Assembly: GCF_003427025.1 (NCBI RefSeq)
Contig: NZ_QVAI01000025.1
Coordinates: forward strand, 1-64,000
Direction: 5' to 3'
DNA from: Jiangella endophytica
GTDB taxonomy: Bacteria > Actinomycetota > Actinomycetes > Jiangellales > Jiangellaceae
DNA: 64,000 nucleotides
Shown here: in pieces, positions 26,938 through 34,681 of the stretch
How positions within the stretch are numbered: the first letter of the stretch is position 1
Layout of the letters: every line of letters starts with the position of its first letter
Position numbers and translations under genes: made by a program
Notes under the pieces: model-generated
Seen by the model: only the letters and a program-made list of their open reading frames with translations
The model's database searches: none
Told to the model about the DNA's origin: nothing

Positions 26938-27447
26938 TCAGCCGGCTGCCGAGACGTCGAGGTCGACGGTGTGCGGATGAGTCGGCTCGGCCGGCGCGGT
27001 CCAGGAGGACGAGGGCTGGTCGCGGCCGTCGGGGGAGTCGACGGAGACGACGAACCCGACCAGGCCGTCCTCGTCGGCCGGCAGCTCCGCCCGCAGGTGC
27101 GCGGCGATGCGCAACTCGTAGCGGCCGTCCGGCCCGGACCTGGCCGCGGCGACCGGGGTGAGCGGAGAGCCGCCGGTGCCGGTGGCGGCGACGTCCGCCC
27201 CGGTGGGATGGGCGGCGAGCAGCACCAGCGCGTCGGCCACCGCGGTCCCGTCGGTGCGGCTGACCCAGCCCTGGACGACGACCGGCTCGGAGAGCTGCCC
27301 GGAGTCCGTGATGCCGGGCAGCAGCGTGGCGGCGGATGTGGGCGCGGGTGGGGGAGCGGGCGTGGCGGCGGGCTCCGCGCCGGGCTCCGCGCCGGAGCAA
27401 CCGGCGAGCAGCACGGCCGCGACGACGACGGGCGTCCGGTACGCCAT
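26938..27447 (-). CDS. lipoprotein with carboxypeptidase-regulatory-like domain, paralogue A
   Basis: A 169-residue lipoprotein: signal peptide MAYRTPVVVAAVLLAGC with lipobox LAGC, a Pro/Ala linker, then one beta-sandwich domain (VVVQGWVSRTDGTAVADALV, DGRYELRIA, HTVDLDVSAAG). The fold resembles carboxypeptidase-regulatory (CarboxypepD_reg) modules. It is clearly related to the lipoprotein at 28415-28936, which has the same order of strands. The SMR efflux/TetR pair sits between them. The function is unknown; it would be tethered outside the membrane. Confidence 0.7.
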   Translation of the reverse strand: MAYRTPVVVAAVLLAGCSGAEPGAEPAATPAPPPAPTSAATLLPGITDSGQLSEPVVVQGWVSRTDGTAVADALVLLAAHPTGADVAATGTGGSPLTPVAAARSGPDGRYELRIAAHLRAELPADEDGLVGFVVSVDSPDGRDQPSSSWTAPAEPTHPHTVDLDVSAAG

Positions 27448-27475
27448 GCGGTCGAGTGTAGTGCGCTACGATGAG

Positions 27476-27497
27476 TATCTGGACAAACGTCCAGATA
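27476..27497. promoter_or_regulatory. TetR operator controlling the SMR efflux operon
   Basis: TATCTGGAC at 27476-27484 and GTCCAGATA at 27489-27497 are perfect inverted repeats of nine bases around AAAC. The site is 26 bases upstream of the SMR start. The TetR protein encoded in the same operon is the expected binder. Confidence 0.8.
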
Positions 27498-27522
27498 GTT
27501 TCTGGCCGTGAGGACGTGCAGC

Positions 27523-27846
27523 ATGACCTGGGTGTTTCTGGCGCTGGCCATCGGGGCGGAGGTGACCGCGACGCTCGCGCTGCGGGCCTCCGAGGGGTTC
27601 ACCAAGCTGGTGCCCAGCATCGTGCTGGTGGTCGGCTACCTCACCGCGTTCGCAATGCTGTCGTTCGCCCTCGAGCGCGGCATGCGCATCGGCGTCGCCT
27701 ACGGCGTGTGGGCGGCGGCCGGGGTGGCGCTGGTGGCCCTGATCGGCGCGGCGTTCCTCAGCGAGCCGCTGACGACGGTGCAGGTGGGCGGCATCGTGCT
27801 GATCATCGGCGGAGTCCTCGCGCTGGAGCTCGGCGGTGCCCACTGA
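27523..27846 (+). CDS. SMR-family multidrug efflux protein
   Basis: A 107-residue small multidrug resistance (EmrE/SugE-like) proton antiporter with four helices: TWVFLALAIGAEVTATLALR (Glu of helix 1 in AIGAEV is the essential coupling residue), LVPSIVLVVGYLTAFAMLSF, VAYGVWAAAGVALVALIGA and QVGGIVLIIGGVLALEL. It exports cationic drugs or quaternary ammonium compounds as an antiparallel dimer. ATG 27523 is preferred because GAGGA lies eight bases upstream. The downstream TetR gene overlaps it by 11 bases, and a perfect operator lies upstream, so it is a self-regulated two-gene unit. Confidence 0.9.
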   Translation: MTWVFLALAIGAEVTATLALRASEGFTKLVPSIVLVVGYLTAFAMLSFALERGMRIGVAYGVWAAAGVALVALIGAAFLSEPLTTVQVGGIVLIIGGVLALELGGAH

Positions 27847-28405
27847 GCCCGCGCGTGCGACGGCGGACGGCCGGCGCACGCGCGGACAGCAGACCCGGCG
27901 TCGCCTGCTCGACGCGGCCATGCGGGTGGTCGGCCGCGACGGCCCGGAGGGCGTGACGCACCGCGCGGTCGCCGCCGAGGCGGGAGTGGCGAAGTCGCTG
28001 GCCACGTACCACTTCGCGACCATCGACGAGCTGCTGGTGGCCGCCCTGGTCGAGTGCACCGAGGAGTACGCCCAGGACCTCGCGGAGTCGCTGCCCGACA
28101 CCGCGACCCCCGCCGAACTGGCCGGCTACCTCGCGGCGTCGTTCAACGCCGATCGCGAGGCGTGGCTGGGCTCGTACGAGCTGCTGCTGCACGCCGCGCG
28201 CCGGCCGTCGCTGCGCGAGGCCGCGCTGGCGTGGTCGCGGTGGACGGCGCGGCTGGCCCGCCGCTACACCGACGACCCGGTCGCGGTCGACGCGTTCGTC
28301 AGCGCCCTCGACGGCGCCGGTCTGCTGGCGCTGCTCTCCGACCGGCCGATCGACGCCGACCGGCTGGCCCTGCTGTTCGACCGGCTGCTCACGCCGCCCC
28401 GCTGA
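27836..28405 (+). CDS. TetR-family regulator of the SMR operon
   Basis: A 189-residue TetR protein starting at GTG 27836 inside the SMR gene. The helix-turn-helix is at ~20-62 (RRRLLDAAMRVVGRDGPEGV, VAKSLATYHFATIDELLV), followed by a helical ligand domain (FNADREAWLGSYELLLHAAR). The operator TATCTGGAC-n4-GTCCAGATA at 27476 is the likely target, giving drug-inducible expression of the efflux pump. Confidence 0.88.
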   Translation: MPTEPARATADGRRTRGQQTRRRLLDAAMRVVGRDGPEGVTHRAVAAEAGVAKSLATYHFATIDELLVAALVECTEEYAQDLAESLPDTATPAELAGYLAASFNADREAWLGSYELLLHAARRPSLREAALAWSRWTARLARRYTDDPVAVDAFVSALDGAGLLALLSDRPIDADRLALLFDRLLTPPR

Positions 28406-28414
28406 CCGGGCCGG

Positions 28415-28936
28415 TCAGCTGCCGTCGTCGTAGGTGTGCTCGGTGACGTCGAGCTCGACGGTCACCGGTTCGGCCGCGGCGGGGTCGGCCGGCGGCTCGG
28501 CATCGGCGCGGACGAACACGCCCGGCGCGTCGGCGCTCGCCGGCCGGGCCGACCATGCGTACGACATCCAGCCCTCGGGCGCGTTCACGTGGATCTCGAA
28601 GTCGACGACGGCCGACGGATCCGAGGGCAGCTCGTCGCGTTCGGACTCGGCGATCCGCAGCTCGAACCGTCCGTCCTCGGCCGAGGCCGCCTGGGCGACG
28701 GTGTTGACCTCGATGACGTCACCTGCCGCTTCCCACTCCTCCGAGCTGGGCAACAGCACGAGCAGCACCTGGGCACCCGAGACCGCGGCGCCGTCACCGT
28801 CGACGACGCGTCCCTGCGCGACGATCGGCCCGGTCGGCTCGTCGGACCCGGTGCAGGCGGCCGTGAGCAGCGCCGCCGAGACGACGGCGGTGAGCGACGT
28901 GGCGGCACGCCGCCTGGTGTGAGGGTGACGTCTCAA
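28415..28936 (-). CDS. lipoprotein with carboxypeptidase-regulatory-like domain, paralogue B
   Basis: A 173-residue lipoprotein: signal peptide with basic MRRHPHTRRRAAT, hydrophobic core and lipobox LTAAC near residue 28; then the same beta-sandwich layout as paralogue A (IVAQGRVVDGDGAAVSGAQV, DGRFELRIAESERDELP, VTVELDV). The two copies differ mainly in an inserted loop (PSSEEWEAAGDVIEVNTV). The genes point the same way with the SMR/TetR pair, on the opposite strand, between them. Function unknown. Confidence 0.7.
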   Translation of the reverse strand: MRRHPHTRRRAATSLTAVVSAALLTAACTGSDEPTGPIVAQGRVVDGDGAAVSGAQVLLVLLPSSEEWEAAGDVIEVNTVAQAASAEDGRFELRIAESERDELPSDPSAVVDFEIHVNAPEGWMSYAWSARPASADAPGVFVRADAEPPADPAAAEPVTVELDVTEHTYDDGS

Positions 28937-29400
28937 GGCGACTGCCTCCTCGTGGGCCCGATGGCGGCGAGCGTAGGGACGTGCCCGGACAGAACGTCTC
29001 GCATGGTGAGAGCCAGCTCACATTAACGAAATCGTGACCGGACCGTCCCGCGCCGTTCGCCGGTGCTCGTCGTGGCAGCGAGCCGGTCCCGGACAGCGGC
29101 GGCCGCCCGCGGTGTCAGGCGCCCGCCGGAGCCCTGCGAACCGCGCCCGCCGCAGCGTGCCGGCCCGGCCGTGTCTGACACGGCCCGCGGCGTTGTCAGC
29201 GATCGGACAACGATCAACGCGACAGCGGACAGGCCCTGTCCGCCCGCGCCGCCGGCACATCGGCCGACATCGATCCGAGCGCCGCGGCGAGCAGTGAGGG
29301 GCGGCGTTGACACTGGTCAGCGGCCCGGCCTCTACTGACGGCCAGCTCGCCGCCCCACAGCAGCCCGCCCCAGAGCAGACCCACAGAGAGGACGGAAGCA
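28937..29400. promoter_or_regulatory. 464-base leader of the ABC importer operon with three dyads
   Basis: No convincing gene is seen here. The region contains GTGTCTGACAC (29171-29181), CGTTGTC-n8-GACAACG (29191-29197 and 29206-29212) and the stem-loop GCGGACAG-GCC-CTGTCCGC (29225-29243). The first two look like regulator sites sharing TGTC/GACA halves. The third could be RNA hairpin or operator. The LacI protein at 34682-35734 is a possible binder. Confidence 0.45.
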
Positions 29401-30759
29401 ATGACGCTCCCACCCACGGCCCGCCGCCTCGCGGCCCGCCGCGGCATCCAGGCCGGCCTGGCGCTCTGCCTGGGCGCCACGCTGGCGGCCTGCGCCGGCA
29501 GCGCCGACCCCGACGAGTCCGCCGCCGGCGGAGGCGGGGACGAGCAGACCGTCACGTTCCGCTCCTGGAGCCCGATCGAGCAGACCACCCGGCAGATGAT
29601 CGACTCGTTCACCGAGTCCAACCCGGACGTGACGATCGACTCGACGATCTTCAACTACCCCGAGTACATCGTCGACCTGCAGACGCGGGCGTCGTCGGGC
29701 ACGATGCCGGACATCGTCGGGCTGCAGCCGGGCGCGCTGACCCAGCAGTACCGCGAGAAGCTGATGCCGCTGGAGCAGTGCGCGGCCGATACCTGGGGCG
29801 ACGACTGGGAGAGCAAGTTCCACCCGGTCGGCCTCGAGCAGGCCCGCATGGGCAACCCCGAGGGCGACGAGCACTACTACGCGCTGCCGCTGCTGGTGCA
29901 GACGGTGAACCTGTGGGCGAACTCGGAGCTGCTCGACGCGGCCGGGGTCGAGCCGCCGGCCACCTGGGCGGACCTGCAGGCGGCGGTCGCCACGCTCGGC
30001 GACGCCGGTGACGCGGCGCCGTTCCTGCTGCCGGCGAAGGACGCCTGGCTGCGCAACGTCGTGTTCCTGCAGATCGCCAACAACCTCGAGCCGGGCCGCG
30101 TCTACCAGGCCGAGAACGGCGAGGTCCCGTGGACGGACGCGCGCATCGTCGAGGCGTTCGACTACTGGAGCAAGCTGTTCACGGAGGGCATCGCCCAGGA
30201 CGGCGCGCTGGCGCTCGACGCGTACCCCAACGGCGTCAACCAGTTCGAGGCCGGCAACGCCGCGATGATCCCGCTCGGCGCCTGGTGGATCCAGCAGTCC
30301 GACCCGTCGAAGACGGAGATCGCGCCGCTGTCCGAGGGCATGGCCGGCTACGAGCCGTTCCTGTTCCCGACGCTGCCCGGCGGCGCGGCCGAGTCGCAGC
30401 TGGTCGGCGGCATCGACGTCGCGCTGGGCATCTCCGCCGACGCGGCCAACCCGGACCTCGCCTGCGAGGTGCTCACCGACTGGATCGCCGGCGACGGCGG
30501 CCAGGTGCTGATCAACACGTTCAACGACCTGCCCGCGGTGACCGGCCTGGACCCGGAGGAGTTCACCAGCGACAAGCAGGAGCAGATCTGGAACCAGCTC
30601 ACCCAGGACTGGATGCCGAAGGTGCAGTGGTCGCGGTACTTCCTGAGCCCTGAGATCGACACCGCCGTCGCCGACGCGCTCGCGGGTGTCGCCGCCGGTC
30701 AGCTCACCCCGCAGCAGGCCGCCGAGTCGGTCCAGGCCGTGCAGGACCAGCAGGGCTGA
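29401..30759 (+). CDS. carbohydrate ABC importer substrate-binding lipoprotein (family 1)
   Basis: A 452-residue extracellular solute-binding lipoprotein. The signal peptide ends at lipobox LAAC (~residue 31). The mature fold is MalE-like: VTFRSWSPIEQTTRQMIDSF at strand 1, GTMPDIVGLQ, YALPLLVQTVNLWANSELL, and an aromatic C-terminal lobe (AMIPLGAWWIQQS). ATG 29401 follows GAGGACGGAAGC. It is the first of five overlapping genes (SBP, two permeases, FGGY kinase, class II aldolase). The sugar cannot be inferred from sequence; a ketose or pentose/6-deoxyhexose fits the downstream enzymes. Confidence 0.9.
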   Translation: MTLPPTARRLAARRGIQAGLALCLGATLAACAGSADPDESAAGGGGDEQTVTFRSWSPIEQTTRQMIDSFTESNPDVTIDSTIFNYPEYIVDLQTRASSGTMPDIVGLQPGALTQQYREKLMPLEQCAADTWGDDWESKFHPVGLEQARMGNPEGDEHYYALPLLVQTVNLWANSELLDAAGVEPPATWADLQAAVATLGDAGDAAPFLLPAKDAWLRNVVFLQIANNLEPGRVYQAENGEVPWTDARIVEAFDYWSKLFTEGIAQDGALALDAYPNGVNQFEAGNAAMIPLGAWWIQQSDPSKTEIAPLSEGMAGYEPFLFPTLPGGAAESQLVGGIDVALGISADAANPDLACEVLTDWIAGDGGQVLINTFNDLPAVTGLDPEEFTSDKQEQIWNQLTQDWMPKVQWSRYFLSPEIDTAVADALAGVAAGQLTPQQAAESVQAVQDQQG

Positions 30760-31721
30760 TGACGGCCTTCACCCCGCCCGTCCCGGCGACCCGGAACACC
30801 CGGGTCGCCGGGACCGGCCCGCGCCGCCCGGCCCGCCGGCTGACCCGCGAGCGCCTGGTCGCGCTGGGCTTCATCGCGCCGGCGGTCGCGCTGTTCGCCG
30901 TCTTCGTGGTGTACCCCATCGTCTTCAACGTCCAGTCCAGCCTGCTCGACTGGGACGGGGTCAGCGCCGGCACCCCGGTCGGCCTGGACAACTACCGCGA
31001 GCTGTTCTCCGACCCGGTGTTCCACACGACGCTGCGGAACTCGGCGTTCTGGATCGTGCTGACGATCGTGCCGCAGGCCGCGCTCGGCTTCACGCTGGCC
31101 TGGCTGCTCAACACCCGGCTGCGCGGCCGGACGGTGTACCGGACGCTGTTCTTCCTGCCGGCGGTGCTGTCGCCGGTGGTGGTCGGCATCGTCTGGCAGC
31201 GCCTGCTGGACCCGTTCAACGGCGTGCTCGCCCAGCTCGGCCGGGCCACCGGCATCGACGTGCTGACGCGCTCGTACCTGTCCGACCCGTCGACGGCGAT
31301 CTTCGCGGTGATCGTGGTCAACGTCTGGATGTGGACCGGCTTCTCGATGCTCTTCTACCTCGCCGGGCTGCAGCTGGTCGACCACAGCGTCGTCGAGGCG
31401 GCCCGCATCGACGGCGCGACCGGCTGGCAGCTGATCCGGCGGATCGTGCTGCCGCTGCTCAAGCCGACCCACCTGGCGCTGCTGCTGCTCGGCATCATCG
31501 GCTCGCTGAAGACCTTCGAGCTGGTGTGGGTGCTCACCGAGGGCGGCCCCAACCACGCGTCCGAGCTGATGCCGACGTACCTGTTCAAGCAGGCGTTCCA
31601 GCTGCAGTCGTTCGGCTACGGAGCCACCATCGCGGTCGTCCTGCTGGTCGTCGCGGTCGGCTCGTCGCTGGCGATGCTGCGCACGTTCGGCTCCGGCTTC
31701 ATCACGGGAGATCGGTCATGA
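30759..31721 (+). CDS. carbohydrate ABC importer permease, MalF/UgpA type
   Basis: A 320-residue permease with six predicted helices after a basic N-terminus, for example LVALGFIAPAVALFAVFVVY and RTLFFLPAVLSPVVVGIVWQ. The cytoplasmic EAA loop reads EAARIDGATGWQLIRRIVLP, the docking site for the ATPase. The ATG shares one base with the upstream stop (TGATG). No ATPase is encoded in this operon, so it should use a shared MsiK-type ATPase. Confidence 0.9.
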   Translation: MTAFTPPVPATRNTRVAGTGPRRPARRLTRERLVALGFIAPAVALFAVFVVYPIVFNVQSSLLDWDGVSAGTPVGLDNYRELFSDPVFHTTLRNSAFWIVLTIVPQAALGFTLAWLLNTRLRGRTVYRTLFFLPAVLSPVVVGIVWQRLLDPFNGVLAQLGRATGIDVLTRSYLSDPSTAIFAVIVVNVWMWTGFSMLFYLAGLQLVDHSVVEAARIDGATGWQLIRRIVLPLLKPTHLALLLLGIIGSLKTFELVWVLTEGGPNHASELMPTYLFKQAFQLQSFGYGATIAVVLLVVAVGSSLAMLRTFGSGFITGDRS

Positions 31722-32554
31722 GTCGGCGCATACGGGACGTGGACGCGCCGCCGCGCTGGGCGCACTGGGTGCTCGGCCCGCTCGCGGTGCTGTGGATGAT
31801 CCCCGTCGTCATGGTCATCGGCATCTCGCTGCTGCCGACGTCCAACCCGTCGACGACCGGGCTCGGGCTGGTGCCCGAGGAGCCGACGCTGCGCAACTAC
31901 GTGACGATCTTCGAGACCAACCCGATCGGCCGGCATCTGCTGAACAGCCTGCTGGTGTCGGTGCCGTCGATCGTGCTGGTGCTGCTGCTCGGGTCGATGA
32001 CGGCGTTCGCGCTGGCCCGGCTGCGGGTGCCGTTCAAGGGCGTGGTGTTCGTCGGGCTGATCCTCGCGCTGGTGCTGCCGATGGCCGGTGTCGTCACGGC
32101 GATGTTCAAGATCCTGCAGCGGCTGGGGCTCTACGACAACCTGTTCGGCCTCGTGCTCGCCTACACCGCGCTGGGCCTGCCGTTCGCCGTCATCATGATC
32201 CGCACCACCTACCTCGCCATCCCGGACGAGACGTACGAGGCGGCGCTGGTGGACGGCTCGTCGACGTGGACGATCTTCTGGCGCATCTACTTCCCGCTCG
32301 GGAAGGCGGCCGCCGCCGTCGTCGTGGTGTGGCAGCTGATGATGAGCTGGAACGACTTCCTGCTGCCGCTGGTCGCGATCGGCGACAACGACCTCAAGCC
32401 GCTCACGCTGGTGCCGCTGGCCTACCGCGGCATCTACCTGAGCCAGCCGGGCGCGCTGTTCGCCGTGCTGGTGCTGATCTCCGTGCCGATCGTGGTGGTG
32501 TACCTGTCGGTGCAGCGCTACCTGGTCAACGGGCTGGCGGGGTCGGTCAAGTGA
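31718..32554 (+). CDS. carbohydrate ABC importer permease, MalG/UgpE type
   Basis: A 278-residue permease with six helices (WVLGPLAVLWMIPVVMVIGI, HLLNSLLVSVPSIVLVLLLG) and the EAA loop EAALVDGSSTWTIFWRIYFP. It forms the translocation pore with the MalF-type partner. The start overlaps the previous stop (ATGA), and the next gene starts inside its end (GTGA). Confidence 0.9.
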   Translation: MSRRIRDVDAPPRWAHWVLGPLAVLWMIPVVMVIGISLLPTSNPSTTGLGLVPEEPTLRNYVTIFETNPIGRHLLNSLLVSVPSIVLVLLLGSMTAFALARLRVPFKGVVFVGLILALVLPMAGVVTAMFKILQRLGLYDNLFGLVLAYTALGLPFAVIMIRTTYLAIPDETYEAALVDGSSTWTIFWRIYFPLGKAAAAVVVVWQLMMSWNDFLLPLVAIGDNDLKPLTLVPLAYRGIYLSQPGALFAVLVLISVPIVVVYLSVQRYLVNGLAGSVK

Positions 32555-34029
32555 GCTTCCTGGGCATCGACCTCGGCACCACCGGGTCGCGGGTCGCGGC
32601 GTACGACGCGGACGGGCACGAGCTGGCGGCGCGCTCGCAGCGCACGGCCGTCGTGCGGCCGGCGCAGGGCCGCGCGGAGATCGACGCCGACGCCGTCCGG
32701 GCCGCCGTGGTCCGGCTGGTCGGCGAGGTCGTCGCGCACCCGGCGGTCGTCGCCGACCCGGTCGAGGCGCTCTCGTTCTCCACGCTGGGCGAGGCGGTCG
32801 TGCCGGTCGGGCCGGACGGTGCCGCGCTCGGGCCGGCGCCGCTGAGCATGGACCTGCGCGGCGTGGCTTCGGCGGAGAAGCTGGCGGCCGCGCTCGGCGA
32901 GGACCGCGTGCAGCGGCTCACCGGCCAGCCGCTGCACCCGATGTTCTCCGTGCACAAGGTCCGCGAGCTGCTGCCCGGCGGCGCGCTTCCCGCTGCCGTG
33001 CGGACGGTCGACGACCACGTCGCCGGCTGGTTCGGCGCGGCGCCGGCGATCGACCTGACGATGGCGGCCCGGACCGGCGCGTACGACGTGGGCGGCGGGC
33101 GGTGGTCCGACGAGATCCTCGGCGCGCTGGACGTGCCCGCGGCGCTGCTGTCCGAGCCGGTCGCGGCCGGGACGGTGATCGGCACGGTCACGGCCGACGC
33201 GGCCGCAGCGACCGGGCTGCGCGCCGGCGTACCGGTCGTCGCCGGGGTGCACGACCAGGCCGCCGCGTTCCTCGGTGGCGGTGGGCGGGCGGGGGAGCGG
33301 TCGGTGTTCTCCTTCGGCTCCAGCGACTGCCTCACCGTCGGGACCGTCGAACGGCCGGAGACGCTGCTGGGCACCGGGCTCGCGACGTACCCCGTCGGGC
33401 CGGGCCTGTGGGCGACGCTGGCCGGGACCGCGGCGGGCGGGTGGGCGCTGGACTGGTTCGCCTCGCTGGTGCACCACGACCGCGTCGACCCGTGGGCGTC
33501 GCTGTTCGACCTGACGGCCACGCCTCCGCCGGCGCTGCTGGTGCTGCCGTACCTGGCCGGGTCCGGCACGCTCGACAACGACCCGCGGGCCCGGGGCGCC
33601 CTGCTCGGACTCACGCTGGAGACGACGACGGCGCAGGTCGCGCGGGCGTTCGTCGAGGCGTCCGGGTACGAGTTGGCGAAGATCCGGGCCGCGCTGGCCG
33701 AGCGCGGCATCGCCGGCACCGACGTGTACGCCGTCGGTGGCGGCTCGGCCAATCCCAGCGCCCTGCAGGCCCGGGCCGACGCCGCCGGCCTGCGGCTGCG
33801 CGCCGCCACCTTGGAGGCGTCCAGCCGCGGGGCCGCGCTGCTGGCCGCCGTCGGCGTGGGTGTCCACGAGGGGGTCGGCGCCCTGCCGGCGCCGCCCGTC
33901 CTGCACGACGCCCGGCCCGAACCCGAGCACGCCGCCTGGTACACCCGCCAGCGCGAGACCTTCGGCAGCCTCTACCCGCTGCTGCGGACCGTCAACGATT
34001 CGTTCACTGCTCTGGAGGACACCGCATGA
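32551..34029 (+). CDS. FGGY-family carbohydrate kinase
   Basis: A 492-residue FGGY kinase. The N-terminal ATP-phosphate motif is LGIDLGTTGSRVAAYDADG and the catalytic Asp lies in GVHDQAAAFLGGG (~235). The second-domain motifs are SFGSSDCLTVG, LPYLAGSGT and VYAVGGGSANPS, the adenosine-binding signature. It should phosphorylate the imported sugar in the cytoplasm, before cleavage by the aldolase encoded next. The exact sugar is unresolved. The start (GTG) overlaps the permease stop. Confidence 0.85.
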   Translation: MSFLGIDLGTTGSRVAAYDADGHELAARSQRTAVVRPAQGRAEIDADAVRAAVVRLVGEVVAHPAVVADPVEALSFSTLGEAVVPVGPDGAALGPAPLSMDLRGVASAEKLAAALGEDRVQRLTGQPLHPMFSVHKVRELLPGGALPAAVRTVDDHVAGWFGAAPAIDLTMAARTGAYDVGGGRWSDEILGALDVPAALLSEPVAAGTVIGTVTADAAAATGLRAGVPVVAGVHDQAAAFLGGGGRAGERSVFSFGSSDCLTVGTVERPETLLGTGLATYPVGPGLWATLAGTAAGGWALDWFASLVHHDRVDPWASLFDLTATPPPALLVLPYLAGSGTLDNDPRARGALLGLTLETTTAQVARAFVEASGYELAKIRAALAERGIAGTDVYAVGGGSANPSALQARADAAGLRLRAATLEASSRGAALLAAVGVGVHEGVGALPAPPVLHDARPEPEHAAWYTRQRETFGSLYPLLRTVNDSFTALEDTA

Positions 34030-34670
34030 CCACGCTCGACACCTTCGACCTGCAGGCCGCCCGGGAGAGCGTGCTCGCCTACTGCCTGGAGTCGGTCCAG
34101 CTGGGCCTGAACTTCAACACGCAGGGCAACATCAGCATCCGCATCCCCGGGACGGAGACGTTCCTCATCACCCCGACCGACCTCGAGTACGACCGGATGA
34201 GCCCGGACGACCTCGTGGTCGTCGACACCGACGCCAACGTCGTCGACGGACGCCTGCAGCCGTCGTCGGAGGTGACGGTGCACCTGGCGGTGTACGCCGC
34301 GCGGCCGGACGTGCAGGCGATCGTGCACACCGAGCCGACGTTCGCCAACGTCTTCGGCGTGCTCGGCGAGCCGATCCGCGGCGCACTGGTCAACATGGTG
34401 ATCTACACCAAGGGCGACGTGCCGATCATGCCGTTCGCGCTGAGCAACTCCACCGAGTTCGGCGCCCGGATGGCGGAGTACCTGACCGACCGCAACGCCG
34501 TCGTGTGGGCCAACCACGGGCTGCTCACCGTCGGGCCGAACCTGCGCGACGCGTTCAAGACGACGGTCGCGGTGGAGAGCGCGGCGAAGGTGCTGACGCA
34601 CGCCCGGGCGATCACGGACGACCCGATCGTGCTGGACTACGCCTCGCTCGGCATCACCCACACCCTGTGA
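34026..34670 (+). CDS. class II aldolase/adducin-family protein with altered metal motif
   Basis: A 214-residue member of the FucA/AraD family. Conserved parts are NISIRIPGTETFLITPTDLE, the catalytic-Glu region PSSEVTVHLAVY, and WANHGLLTVG with the third metal His. The usual HxH metal pair is here HTE (IVHTEPTFAN), so the second His is replaced by Glu. In FucA the two His and the later His hold Zn. The enzyme may still bind a metal through Glu, or may be a different lyase. ATG 34026 overlaps the kinase stop. It is the last gene of the operon; the stop is followed by a convergent LacI gene. Confidence 0.82.
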   Translation: MTTLDTFDLQAARESVLAYCLESVQLGLNFNTQGNISIRIPGTETFLITPTDLEYDRMSPDDLVVVDTDANVVDGRLQPSSEVTVHLAVYAARPDVQAIVHTEPTFANVFGVLGEPIRGALVNMVIYTKGDVPIMPFALSNSTEFGARMAEYLTDRNAVVWANHGLLTVGPNLRDAFKTTVAVESAAKVLTHARAITDDPIVLDYASLGITHTL

Positions 34671-34681
34671 CGGCGGCGCCC

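Noticed and set aside
29018-29413. Possible small genes in the leader of the ABC importer operon.
   Set aside because: Codon use is unlike neighbours, there is no ribosome site and frames cross the dyads; treated as regulatory DNA.
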